DNA from: Anaerolineales bacterium
GTDB taxonomy: Bacteria > Chloroflexota > Anaerolineae > Anaerolineales > Villigracilaceae
NCBI GenBank assembly: GCA_025056175.1
Contig: JANWWK010000064.1
Span: 62,001-126,000 of the forward strand
Length of the DNA stretch: 64,000 bases
Direction of reading: 5' to 3'
Part shown: positions 45,891 through 53,206 of the stretch, in pieces
Layout of the letters: every line of letters begins with the position of its first letter
Numbering within the stretch: the stretch's first letter is position 1
Translations under genes and position numbers: made by a program
Notes under the pieces: model-generated
Database searches by the model: none
Told to the model about the DNA's origin: nothing
What the model saw: only the letters and a program-made list of their open reading frames with translations

Positions 45891-46649
45891 ATGCGTACTC
45901 CCCTGGTTGCAGGCAACTGGAAAATGAACAAAACCGTCGCCGAGGCGCGCGAGCTGGTGGCGGGGATGGGACAAAATCTCAAACGGATTCAAGGCGTGGA
46001 GAAAGTGCTTTGCCCGCCTTTCATGTCGCTGGTAGCGGTCGCTAACCTGCTGGGCGGCACCGACATCGGTCTGGGCGCGCAAAACATGCACTGGGAAGAC
46101 AAAGGCGCTTTTACCGGTGAAGTTTCGCCGGTCATGGTCAAAGAATTCTGTCAATACGTCATCCTTGGCCATTCCGAACGCCGCACCTACTTTGGCGAAA
46201 CGGATGAAACCGTCAACCGCAAAGTGCTGGCAGCCCAGCGGCATGGTCTCACCCCAATTGTATGCATCGGAGAAACGCTGGCGCAATACGAATCCGGCCA
46301 AACGGCAGATGTAGTGCGTCGTCAGACCCTGGAAGGCCTGAAAGGGGTGGATGCCGCATTTGCGCCGCGCCTGGTGATTGCCTACGAGCCGGTTTGGGCC
46401 ATTGGCACCGGCAAAGCCTCTTCAGGAGAAAACGCTGAATTCGTTCACCGCGACGTGATTCGCCCTGCGCTGCGAGAGCTTTTTGGTGAAGAAACCGCCC
46501 AGTCCATCCGCATTCTGTATGGCGGGTCGGTCACTGCCGCCAACGCCCCCGAATTTTTTGCCCAACCCAACATCGATGGTGCGTTGGTGGGTGGCGCCAG
46601 CCTGAAAGCCGAAGAGTTCGTCGCCATCGTCCAGGCGGCGGTTAAGTAA
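45891..46649 (+). CDS. tpiA: Triosephosphate isomerase
   Basis: A 252-aa glycolytic enzyme interconverting dihydroxyacetone phosphate and glyceraldehyde-3-phosphate. Catalytic residues are present: Lys11 in GNWKMNK, His94 in ILGHSERR, Glu166 in AYEPVWAIGTG, and the phosphate-binding YGGSVTAAN near the C-terminus. Length is standard. It has an AAGAGGAAA ribosome site and its own -10 box. A small membrane protein gene follows after 14 bases and is probably in the same transcript. Confidence 0.97.
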   Translation: MRTPLVAGNWKMNKTVAEARELVAGMGQNLKRIQGVEKVLCPPFMSLVAVANLLGGTDIGLGAQNMHWEDKGAFTGEVSPVMVKEFCQYVILGHSERRTYFGETDETVNRKVLAAQRHGLTPIVCIGETLAQYESGQTADVVRRQTLEGLKGVDAAFAPRLVIAYEPVWAIGTGKASSGENAEFVHRDVIRPALRELFGEETAQSIRILYGGSVTAANAPEFFAQPNIDGALVGGASLKAEEFVAIVQAAVK

Positions 46650-46663
46650 AAAAGGAGTTCTTT

Positions 46664-47110
46664 ATGGTCAAATCTGGTTTGATTGTCGGCGCAGTGATGT
46701 TCTTCATCGTGCTGCTACTGGCTGTAGGGATTAGCCCGTTGTGTGCGCTCTGCGTGCCGCTGTTCACCGGTCTGGGAGCAGGCTACCTGACCGGCATATT
46801 CGATAAACCGCTCTCCAACAGTCAGGCCGCCCAACGCGGCGCCATCGCCGGAGCAATTGCAGGCGGCATTTCTCTGCCGGCCCAGATGATTGCATCCGTG
46901 ATTAACGCAATGGTACTGCAAAATCCACAGTTCCAGCTTAGTCAGTTTTTCGGCGGCGAAGTGGTGGACCCAACAACAGTATGGCTGGCACAAATTGCCT
47001 TTGCGATATGCATTGGCCTGCTGAACATCGGCCTGACAACAGCCTTTGGGGCGGGTGGCGGCGCCATCTGGTTCAGCACAAAAGGCGAGAAACAGGTGCC
47101 TGTCATCTAA
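46664..47110 (+). CDS. Small membrane protein, unknown function
   Basis: A 148-aa protein with about four hydrophobic segments: GLIVGAVMFFIVLLLAVGIS, a Gly-rich second segment, AAQRGAIAGAIAGGISLPAQ, and a final helix pair ending in a short hydrophilic tail. Cys27 and Cys30 (PLCALCVP) form a CxxC at the end of the first helix. No family was recognised with certainty. AAAAGGAG precedes the ATG; it ends the tpiA transcription unit at a strong terminator. Confidence 0.65.
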   Translation: MVKSGLIVGAVMFFIVLLLAVGISPLCALCVPLFTGLGAGYLTGIFDKPLSNSQAAQRGAIAGAIAGGISLPAQMIASVINAMVLQNPQFQLSQFFGGEVVDPTTVWLAQIAFAICIGLLNIGLTTAFGAGGGAIWFSTKGEKQVPVI

Positions 47111-47134
47111 TTGAGCGTTCTGAAGGTACACATC

Positions 47135-47176
47135 TCCCGAAGGTTCTGTAGTTTCACCTTCGGGAAGTTTTCTTTT
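47135..47176 (+). terminator. Terminator of the tpiA transcript
   Basis: A perfect 10-bp stem TCCCGAAGGT (47135-47144) / ACCTTCGGGA (47156-47165), 11-base loop, followed by AGTTTTCTTTT. The next ATG is only 4 bases past the T-run. Confidence 0.88.
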
Positions 47177-47179
47177 CTC

Positions 47180-47938
47180 ATGCTTACGGCATTCGATGGT
47201 TTCTTGTGGGCCACCACCGCAATGGCGGGCTTACTTTTCTTGCAGCGCGCCTTACACCGTGAAATTCAAGCCGTCTTCCTGATTGCCACCCGCAACCCCG
47301 GCGTTACTGTTATGGCTTTTTCTCTCATCTTTTTGCCGGGCGTCTTTTTGCACGAACTCAGTCACCTGCTGGCGGCCAAACTGCTTGGCGTGCGCACCGG
47401 ACGCTTCTCGCTGCTCCCCACCGTCTTGCCAGATGGACGCCTGCAATTAGGCTATCTGGAGGCCGCGCACAGCGATATTGTGCGCGATTCACTGGTGGGT
47501 GTTGCCCCGCTCATCAGCGGCCTGCTCTTCGTGGCCTATGCCGCAGTGAAACAAATGCACCTGGTGGTGATGTGGGATACCCTGCGTAACGGACAATGGG
47601 AGCTGTTCTGGATGGGATTGCGTCTTTTGCCCACCCTGCCCGATTTTTGGGTATGGTTTTACCTGACCTTTGCAGTATCCAGCACGATGATGCCTTCTGA
47701 ATCGGACCGACACGCCTGGCTGCCGCTCGGCATGGTCAGCGGTCTGTTGCTGGGCCTGGTGGCACTGACCGGCGCCGGCCCCTGGATGCTCGAACATCTC
47801 GCCCCCTGGTTGAACGAATTCCTGCGCGGCACGGCGCTGATTTTACTGGTGAGCATCCTGATTCATGCCTTATTGATACTACCGCTTCTGCTCCTGCACC
47901 GCCTCCTGACCCGGCTCACCGGCTGGGACGTGGGCTAA
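47180..47938 (+). CDS. Membrane zinc metalloprotease-like protein (M50-type HExxH)
   Basis: A 252-aa polytopic protein starting MLTAFDGFLWATTAMAGLLF. The zinc motif HELSH (about residue 60, in PGVFLHELSHLLAAKLLGVR) lies at the edge of a helix, as in M50/site-2-type proteases, and PLISGLLFVAYAAV follows. The usual second NPDG-type M50 motif is not evident; a late SSTMMPSESDRHAW segment holds the acidic residues that might replace it. The start lies directly after the tpiA terminator with no ribosome site. The gene ends with a 3-base stop overlap against the convergent metallophosphoesterase gene. Confidence 0.65.
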   Translation: MLTAFDGFLWATTAMAGLLFLQRALHREIQAVFLIATRNPGVTVMAFSLIFLPGVFLHELSHLLAAKLLGVRTGRFSLLPTVLPDGRLQLGYLEAAHSDIVRDSLVGVAPLISGLLFVAYAAVKQMHLVVMWDTLRNGQWELFWMGLRLLPTLPDFWVWFYLTFAVSSTMMPSESDRHAWLPLGMVSGLLLGLVALTGAGPWMLEHLAPWLNEFLRGTALILLVSILIHALLILPLLLLHRLLTRLTGWDVG

Positions 47939-48849
47939 TCCGTTTCTCCGCTTTCCAGCGTGAACACCGTTATCTCCGGGCGGCAGTTGAAGCGTACTGC
48001 CGGAAACGTCATGCCGACGCCGCGATTGGTGTATTGAAACATCCCCTCCACCCGATACAAACCGGAGACATACTTCTGCCCCCATTTGGGCAACACCGGC
48101 GGCCCAACGAACGGCAGCACCACCTGACCACCATGCGAATGACCGGACATTTGCAGGTCGAACCGCCCTGTTGCTGCACTACGGTCAGCAAAATCGGGGA
48201 CATGCGAGAGCAGAATTGCGCCTGCTTGCGGCGGAAGTTGAGACAAAACAGCATCGAGATTGTCTTTTCCCTCGTAAGCATCATCGATGCCGGCAACGTA
48301 AAAACGTGCATCGCCACGCTCCAGCACAGAGACCGCATTCGATAGAACCTGCACCCCACCCGCCTCCAGCGCGCCGCGCACCTGCGCGGCGTTATACCAG
48401 TGGTCGTGATTCCCCAAAACGGCAAACACCGGCATCCGGCGCGTATATTCTGCCAGCAGCCCAGCCAGCTCGCCCAGCTCGTCTTGATAGGAAAGGTTTC
48501 GCCATCCATACGTCAGCACAAAATCACCGGTCAGCGCCAGCGCATCAGGCGTTTCGGAAACCGCCATCTCAAACAGTTCGCGAACACGCTGCAAAGTCAT
48601 CCATGGACCGATATGAATATCACTCAATTGCGCCATGCGCCAACCGGAAAAAGCACGCGGCAAGCGAGGCAAACGCAGCGAAACATGCCGCACGTCCACC
48701 CACGTCGGTTCGATACGGGTGATATAGCCAAAACCAGCAATTCCAAGCAGCAACGTATCGAACCCCAAAATTGCAGATACTTTGAGAAAATCGCGCCGTG
48801 AAAAACGCCGCTGGGGAGAAACTGACCTTTGACTTGCGGTAGGCTTCAT
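47935..48849 (-). CDS. Tat-type metallophosphoesterase
   Basis: A 304-aa calcineurin-like phosphoesterase, start at 48849 (MKPTASQRSVSPQRRFSRRD). The N-terminus is a twin-arginine signal-anchor (FSRRDFLKVSAILGFDTLLL), so the enzyme acts outside the membrane. The metal-binding blocks are LSDIHIGPW, ALTGDFV, LGNHDHW, LLSHVPDF and SGHSHGGQV, giving an intact binuclear site. Such YkuE-like enzymes hydrolyse phosphodiesters or UDP-diacylglucosamine-type lipids; the substrate is not assigned. Convergent with the M50-like gene, overlapping by four bases. Confidence 0.9.
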   Translation of the reverse strand: MKPTASQRSVSPQRRFSRRDFLKVSAILGFDTLLLGIAGFGYITRIEPTWVDVRHVSLRLPRLPRAFSGWRMAQLSDIHIGPWMTLQRVRELFEMAVSETPDALALTGDFVLTYGWRNLSYQDELGELAGLLAEYTRRMPVFAVLGNHDHWYNAAQVRGALEAGGVQVLSNAVSVLERGDARFYVAGIDDAYEGKDNLDAVLSQLPPQAGAILLSHVPDFADRSAATGRFDLQMSGHSHGGQVVLPFVGPPVLPKWGQKYVSGLYRVEGMFQYTNRGVGMTFPAVRFNCRPEITVFTLESGETD

Positions 48850-48963
48850 TGGCCCTCTGCTTCCATACGTGCAATTATAGCGGATTGGTGCCTTTTGCGG
48901 CATTTCTGCGCAAAGCATGACAAAACTCCCCCAAACCAATGACACCCATCGTATTCCCAAAAT

Positions 48964-48987
48964 TGAATGTGTTGTAGAATACATTCA
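48964..48987 (+). promoter_or_regulatory. ArsR operator overlapping -10 box and start codon
   Basis: Inverted repeat TGAATGT (48964-48970) / ACATTCA (48981-48987) with a 10-base centre that contains the -10 box TAGAAT (48975-48980). The ATG begins at 48987, 7 bases after the -10 box. This is the size and place expected for an ArsR-family autorepressor site. The mRNA should be leaderless. Confidence 0.65.
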
Positions 48988-49379
48988 TGAAAGCGAATAT
49001 GGATATTTTGATTCTCTCCGAACGCATTGCTCAAATCTTTCAACTCCTGAGTTCGCCCGCGCGGATTGCCATCCTGCTGACCATTGGGCGCGGCGAAGCC
49101 TGCGTCTGTCACCTGGAAGCCGTCCTCGGCTGGCGGCAGGCTTACCTTTCCCAGCATCTGATGACCCTGCGAAAAGCCGGCCTGCTGCAAGACCGCCGCG
49201 AAGGACGTTACGTCTATTATCGCTTGCGAGACGAAGCCGTTCTCGCGCTGGTGGGCCAGGCCGCAGAACTGAACGGCATCACCCCCCAAAACGTGGACGC
49301 ACTGACCAACCCGAATCCGCACACCCGCTGCGAATGTCCGCACTGCGCCCCGCAGTTCACCGCCCTGCTTCAGCCCTGA
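48987..49379 (+). CDS. arsR: ArsR-family metalloregulator
   Basis: A 130-aa winged-helix repressor that releases DNA on binding As(III) or a metal. The wHTH (about 15-85) contains ACVCHLEAVLGWRQAYLSQH, in which Cys39 and Cys41 form the CVC site of ArsR on the recognition-helix lead-in. The C-terminus adds an unusual CECPHC (Cys115, Cys117, Cys120), possibly a second metal or arsenic site. A palindromic operator overlaps its start. The radical SAM gene begins 6 bases after its stop. Confidence 0.9.
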   Translation: MKANMDILILSERIAQIFQLLSSPARIAILLTIGRGEACVCHLEAVLGWRQAYLSQHLMTLRKAGLLQDRREGRYVYYRLRDEAVLALVGQAAELNGITPQNVDALTNPNPHTRCECPHCAPQFTALLQP

Positions 49380-49385
49380 ACCGAT

Positions 49386-50612
49386 ATGGAAACGCTCTCT
49401 CTTCCACTTGACCACGCGGGCAAACTCCAAATCCCCAGGCATCTGGCCGACGAACTCGGCGCAGGGCCAGATGGTGAACTCTCCCTGCGCGTCACGCCGG
49501 AGGGCATTCTGTTGCGCCCCTCGCTGCACCAGGCGCGCAAGGTGTACATCGAGCCGACCGGCAAATGCAACTTCAACTGCCGCACCTGCATCCGCCACGC
49601 CTGGGAGGAGACGCCCGGCGCAATGAGCGAAGCCACCTTCCGGCGGGTTCTGGAGGGCGTTGCTGCCTTTCGCCCACGCCCCTCGGTCTTCTTTGGCGGG
49701 TTCGGCGAACCGCTCACCCATCCACGCATCGTCGAGATGGTACAGGCCGCCAAAAACGTTGCGACACGGGTGGAACTCATCACCAACGGCGTGCTGCTTG
49801 AGGCAGAAACCGCCCGGGGATTGATTGCCGCCGGGCTGGATACGCTGTGGGTCTCGCTGGATGGGGCCTCGCCCGAAAGTTTTGCCGATGTGCGCCAGAG
49901 CGAATCGCTGCGTGAGATTTTGGAGAATATCAAACGCTACCGCGAAGCCTACCGCCAGACGCGCGGCGGCACGGCAGACATCGGCGCAGTGTTCGTCGCC
50001 ATGAGGCGCAACATTCACGAATTGCCGAAACTGCTGGAGATGAGTTCCAAAATCGGCATCAGCCGCTACATGGTCACAAACGTCCTTCCCTACACGCCCG
50101 AAATGTGCCAGGAAGTCCTGTATCACCGCGCCATCGAACGGGTTGCCTGGCAGGCTTCGCCCTGGCATCCACACGTCAGCCTGCCGGAAATGGACTTGAA
50201 CCAAGCCACCCGCGAGGCGCTCTTCCAGGCCTGGAACACTCGTCCTGGCGTCATGTTCAAAAAACACGACCAATGCCCCTTCATCGAGCAGCGTTCGGTC
50301 TCCATTCGCTGGGATGGCGGCGTCAGCCCATGCCTGGCCTTACTGCATTCGCACGAGAGTTACCTGTTCGAGAAGAAACGCAACGTCAGCGCTTGGGTTA
50401 TCGGCAACGTGGACGAAACCCCGCTGCCTGACCTGTGGAACCTGCCGGAGTACCGCGCTTTCCGTGAGCGGGTCGAGCAGTTCGATTTCGCCCCCTGCAC
50501 CTACTGCGCCAGTTGCGAAATGGCCGAAGCCAACCAGGAAGACTGCTTCGGCAACACCTTTCCAGCCTGCGGCGGCTGCCTGTGGGCGCAAGGCGTCATT
50601 CAATGCCCATAA
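49386..50612 (+). CDS. Radical SAM/SPASM protein with AbrB-like N-terminus
   Basis: A 408-aa protein. Residues 1-45 (LPLDHAGKLQIPRHLADELG...) look like an AbrB/SpoVT swapped-hairpin strand set. The radical SAM core follows with [4Fe-4S] cysteines C61/C65/C68 (CNFNCRTC), FFGGFGEPLTHP and LITNGVLL. The C-terminal SPASM-like region is rich in cysteines (DQCPFIEQR, SPCLALL, CTYCASCEM, then three more CxxC-type pairs), enough for auxiliary FeS clusters. SPASM enzymes modify peptides or build cofactors; relatives include tungsten-enzyme maturases. It is placed inside an ars-type operon. The reaction is unknown, and it is unlike ArsS or ArsL in cysteine spacing and size. Confidence 0.75.
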   Translation: METLSLPLDHAGKLQIPRHLADELGAGPDGELSLRVTPEGILLRPSLHQARKVYIEPTGKCNFNCRTCIRHAWEETPGAMSEATFRRVLEGVAAFRPRPSVFFGGFGEPLTHPRIVEMVQAAKNVATRVELITNGVLLEAETARGLIAAGLDTLWVSLDGASPESFADVRQSESLREILENIKRYREAYRQTRGGTADIGAVFVAMRRNIHELPKLLEMSSKIGISRYMVTNVLPYTPEMCQEVLYHRAIERVAWQASPWHPHVSLPEMDLNQATREALFQAWNTRPGVMFKKHDQCPFIEQRSVSIRWDGGVSPCLALLHSHESYLFEKKRNVSAWVIGNVDETPLPDLWNLPEYRAFRERVEQFDFAPCTYCASCEMAEANQEDCFGNTFPACGGCLWAQGVIQCP

Positions 50613-50618
50613 AGCCGG

Positions 50619-50671
50619 ACTCCAAAGTCTCTTGACTTTGGGGTAAGTCCAAAATCGGGAGATTTTGGACT
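50619..50671. repeat. Paired intergenic hairpins (dispersed repeat, copy 2)
   Basis: Two hairpins side by side: ACTCCAAAGTC (50619-50629) / GACTTTGGGGT (50634-50644), then AGTCCAAAATC (50646-50656) / GATTTTGGACT (50661-50671), 4-base loops. It lies in the gap between the radical SAM gene and the permease. Same paired AAGTC then AAATC plan as at 27969-28010. Confidence 0.75.
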
Positions 50672-50699
50672 CCAGGTATCATCGGACCAGCGAAAAACT

Positions 50700-52157
50700 A
50701 TGGACTTTATCCTACACCTGCTCACCAGCGGCCTCGGCAACCTGGCCGCTTACCTGGCTGCGCACGTTTTACTCTGCCTGCTGCCGGCCTTCTACATCGC
50801 CGGGGCGATGACGGCTCTCATCCCCAAAGAGGCGGTCACGCGCTTTTTGGGGCGCAACACGCCCAAATGGATTTCGTACCCGGCTTCGGCGGCGGCGGGC
50901 TTCCTGCTGGCGGTCTGCTCCTGCACGGTCATTCCGCTTTTTGCCGGAATCTACAAAAAAGGCGCAGGACTCGGCCCGGCCATCACCTTCCTGTTTGTTG
51001 CGCCGGCGGTCAACGTGCTGGCACTGGTCTATACCGGCAAAATCATCGGCACCGATTTGGCCATCGCGCGGCTGGTGCTCTCCATCGCCTTTGGCATCGG
51101 CATTGGCGTCATCATGGCACTGCTGTTCAGCAAGCAGGATGCCGAACACGATGCCGCCACCGACGCGCTTTTTGCCGGGCAGGCTGCCATGCGCCGCGCG
51201 GCGGTCGTGTTCCTGCTCGTTCTGGTAGCCCTGCTGGTGGCGGGAACCTTTCAGTTCGACTTTCTGAAGCAGACCTACGCCGCGCTCACCCTGCCCATCG
51301 GGTGGGTTCAGCCCTTCCAGACCTGGCTGGCGCAGCTCGTCCCGTTCGACCCGGCGCGAGGCGAGGAGGGCGTCACCGCCCAGGGCGCGATTCTGATTGG
51401 CCTGCTGGCGCTGATTGGGCTGGCCTCCTGGCGCGGAATCGAGACCATCCACGAAGGCTTCAACCGCTGGACGTGGATTTCCACCGCGCTGGTCGGCCTG
51501 ACCCTGGTCTTTGCCGCGCTACGGATGACGCCCATCGCTGGCGGCGTGACCCTGGCTTTTACCGGCAAATTCTTTGGCGTGCTGGCAAGCGTGGTTGCCC
51601 TCGGCTGGATGTTGCGGCGCGGCCTGACCGAAGACGAAACCCGCGATACGCTCTGGGAAACGTGGAAGTTCGTCAAACAGATTTTCCCGCTCCTGCTTGT
51701 GGGCGTCTTTGCAGTCGGTGTCATCCGCCAGCTCGTCCGGCCCGAATGGATTCAGGCGGTGGCGGGGCAAAACACCCTGCTGGGTAATTTCGTCGGCGTG
51801 ATGTTTGGCGTCTTCATGTACTTCCCCACCCTGGTTGAAGTGCCAATTGCCCAGATGTTCCTGTCACTCGGAATGCACCGCGGCCCCTTGCTGGCCTACC
51901 TGATTTCCGACCCGGAACTGAGCCTGCAAAGCATCCTGATTACCGCCACAATTATCGGACGCCTGCGGGCATGGGTATACGTTTTCTGGGTCGCGCTGTT
52001 CAGCACCCTGGCTGGTCTGCTCTACGGCGCGTGGGTGGATGGCGCCAGCCTGGGGCTGATGGCGCTCTTTCTCATGGCGTTCCTGGCAACGCTGGGTGGT
52101 CTGCTCTGGCTGTTCAGCCGCCGCCAGGAACATCAACCAATTTCAACTGGAGGATAA
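50700..52157 (+). CDS. Permease of the ArsP/DUF318 family
   Basis: A 485-aa membrane protein with about ten helices. The family motif AVCSCTVIPLFAGIYKKGAG (Cys73, Cys75) followed by FLFVAPAVNVLALVY is clear, and a second copy of the fold begins near residue 320 with MFGVFMYFPTLVEVPIAQ. DUF318 permeases include ArsP, which exports trivalent organoarsenicals; some relatives move other metals. The neighbours (ArsR, arsenate reductase, CxxC protein) favour an arsenic role. The thioredoxin-like gene starts 2 bases after its stop. Confidence 0.87.
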   Translation: MDFILHLLTSGLGNLAAYLAAHVLLCLLPAFYIAGAMTALIPKEAVTRFLGRNTPKWISYPASAAAGFLLAVCSCTVIPLFAGIYKKGAGLGPAITFLFVAPAVNVLALVYTGKIIGTDLAIARLVLSIAFGIGIGVIMALLFSKQDAEHDAATDALFAGQAAMRRAAVVFLLVLVALLVAGTFQFDFLKQTYAALTLPIGWVQPFQTWLAQLVPFDPARGEEGVTAQGAILIGLLALIGLASWRGIETIHEGFNRWTWISTALVGLTLVFAALRMTPIAGGVTLAFTGKFFGVLASVVALGWMLRRGLTEDETRDTLWETWKFVKQIFPLLLVGVFAVGVIRQLVRPEWIQAVAGQNTLLGNFVGVMFGVFMYFPTLVEVPIAQMFLSLGMHRGPLLAYLISDPELSLQSILITATIIGRLRAWVYVFWVALFSTLAGLLYGAWVDGASLGLMALFLMAFLATLGGLLWLFSRRQEHQPISTGG

Positions 52158-52159
52158 AC

Positions 52160-52411
52160 ATGTTAACTGTCAAAATTTTGGGTTCGGGCTGCGCCAATTG
52201 CAAGCGAGTCGAGCAAATCGCCCGCAAAGTCATCAGCGAGATGGCGCTGGAGGCCGAAGTGGTCAAAGTCACCGACTACAAAGACATCATGGCTTACAAC
52301 ATTCTCTCAACCCCCGGACTGGTCATCAACGAAAAAGTCGTATGCAGCGGACGCATCCCCAGCCCTGCCGAAGTGACCACCTGGCTGGCAGACGCGCTCG
52401 AAACAGCCTGA
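52160..52411 (+). CDS. Thioredoxin-like small redox protein (TM0996/MTH895 type)
   Basis: An 83-aa single-domain protein starting MLTVKILGSGCANCKRVEQI, with the redox CxxC at Cys11/Cys14, a cis-proline region STPGLVINEKVV, and an additional Cys in VVCSGRIPSP. GGAGG at 52149-52153 is the ribosome site. Such proteins are regularly found beside DUF318 permeases and ArsR genes; it may hand electrons to the arsenate reductase or hold the metalloid for export (inference). Confidence 0.9.
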   Translation: MLTVKILGSGCANCKRVEQIARKVISEMALEAEVVKVTDYKDIMAYNILSTPGLVINEKVVCSGRIPSPAEVTTWLADALETA

Positions 52412-52443
52412 ATCTTAACAAGACCATAACATTCTCCTCGCGC

Positions 52444-52466
52444 AGGACAGGATAATATCCTGTCCT
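52444..52466. promoter_or_regulatory. Near-perfect palindrome before arsC
   Basis: AGGACAGGATA (52444-52454) / TATCCTGTCCT (52456-52466) with a single central A. It lies in the 80-bp gap between the thioredoxin-like gene and arsC, so could be an operator, an mRNA-processing hairpin or a dispersed repeat unit. Confidence 0.45.
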
Positions 52467-52491
52467 ACCTACCAGAACGAGGAGAGAAACC

Positions 52492-52893
52492 ATGAAAAAA
52501 GTCTTGTTCCTTTGCACCGGCAATTCCTGCCGCTCGCAGATGGCGGAGGCGATTGTGAACGCCCGCTTTGGAGACGAGTGGCAGGCCGTCAGCGCCGGGA
52601 CGCGCCCGGCAGGCTACACCCACCCCAAAGCGATTGCCGCGCTGGCCGAAATCGGCATCCAGCACCAGGGCCGCTCAAAGCACGTGGACGAGTTTCTCGG
52701 CCAGGAGTTCGATCTGGTCGTCACGGTCTGCGATTCGGCAGCGGAGGACTGCCCCGTCTGGCTGGGCAAGGGCAAAAAAGTGCATCACAGTTTCTTCGAC
52801 CCGGCCATAACCGACGACATGGCCGACTTCCGCCGCGTGCGCGATGAAATTGCGCAGGTCATTCCAAATTTGTTGCGTGAGGCAAATCTCTGA
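52492..52893 (+). CDS. arsC: Arsenate reductase, thioredoxin-coupled LMW-PTP type
   Basis: A 133-aa enzyme reducing arsenate to arsenite. The phosphatase loop is CTGNSCRS with nucleophile Cys8, and the redox relay is Cys80 and Cys87 (VTVCDSAAEDCPVW), matching the three-cysteine mechanism of pI258-type ArsC. The acidic loop FFDPAITDD supplies the general acid. GAGGAGAG precedes the ATG. As the last gene of the operon it would supply arsenite, or an organic arsenical if the radical SAM enzyme makes one, to the permease. Its stop lies inside a repeat hairpin. Confidence 0.93.
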   Translation: MKKVLFLCTGNSCRSQMAEAIVNARFGDEWQAVSAGTRPAGYTHPKAIAALAEIGIQHQGRSKHVDEFLGQEFDLVVTVCDSAAEDCPVWLGKGKKVHHSFFDPAITDDMADFRRVRDEIAQVIPNLLREANL

Positions 52894-52902
52894 TTTGCGC
52901 TA
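52882..52902. repeat. Intergenic hairpin (dispersed repeat, copy 3)
   Basis: GCAAATC (52882-52888) / GATTTGC (52892-52898) plus GCTA. Over 21 bases it differs from 27992-28012 at a single position. It overlaps the arsC stop codon and is a single-hairpin version of the repeat. Confidence 0.7.
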
Positions 52903-53008
52903 TGCGCCGCGAATGGGAAATGAGAACAAATCCTGGCACGGCGGTTTCAAGGAGACAAACTGGTTCATCCATTATCCGAACTCCTGTATGAACCTCGCAA
53001 AATCCATC

Positions 53009-53037
53009 TTGACGCTGCACGCCCCCAATGATATAAC
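53009..53037 (+). promoter_or_regulatory. Promoter of the aspartokinase operon
   Basis: TTGACG (53009-53014), 17-base spacer, TATAAC (53032-53037). Transcription should start near 53044, giving a leader of about 160 bases before the aspartokinase ATG. The preceding 100 bases hold no gene. Confidence 0.75.
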
Positions 53038-53047
53038 TGCGCCCAAT

Positions 53048-53125
53048 ATGACCCCGACCTGCTCCAAGACGATGTCCATGACCACTACCCCTCGGTTGCC
53101 CCGCGGGGTTTCTGTGGTTGGATGA
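53048..53125 (+). CDS. Threonine/methionine-rich leader peptide
   Basis: A 25-codon frame begins at ATG 53048, a few bases after the predicted transcription start, and ends at TGA 53123-53125. It starts MTPTCSKTMSMTTTPRLPRG: six Thr (three consecutive at 53081-53089) and three Met in its first 14 residues. It precedes a terminator hairpin and an aspartokinase gene. This mirrors the thr operon leader peptides of enteric bacteria, where stalling at Thr codons relieves termination. There is no Shine-Dalgarno sequence, so it would be translated as a nearly leaderless start. Confidence 0.6.
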   Translation: MTPTCSKTMSMTTTPRLPRGVSVVG

Positions 53126-53154
53126 GTCAGGCCGAGCGCCATACCTGTCCACAC

Positions 53155-53185
53155 AAACGCCCTGCGGGAACGCGGGGCGTTTTGA
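53155..53185 (+). terminator. Attenuator terminator upstream of aspartokinase
   Basis: A 12-bp stem AAACGCCCTGCG (53155-53166) / CGCGGGGCGTTT (53171-53182), with one T:G pair, tetraloop GGAA, and TTTTGATT after. It ends 24 bases before the aspartokinase ATG. Alternative pairings exist: GGGGTTT (53105-53111) with AAAC(g)CCC of the left arm, and GCCCCGCG (53098-53105) with CGCGGGGC of the right arm. A separate hairpin, TGTGG (53113-53117) with CCACA (53149-53153), lies between leader peptide and terminator. Confidence 0.7.
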
Positions 53186-53206
53186 TTATGCAATTGAGGA
53201 GAGAAC

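Noticed and set aside
48846-50273. 475-codon open frame on the minus strand
   Set aside because: It is antisense to arsR and the radical SAM gene, both with intact active-site motifs.
52859-53152. 97-codon minus-strand frame opposite the aspartokinase leader
   Set aside because: No ribosome site and no motif; the plus strand has a coherent promoter, leader peptide and terminator.
53044-53206. Lysine riboswitch or T-box before aspartokinase
   Set aside because: The conserved core sequences of neither class were found; a Thr-rich leader frame fits better.
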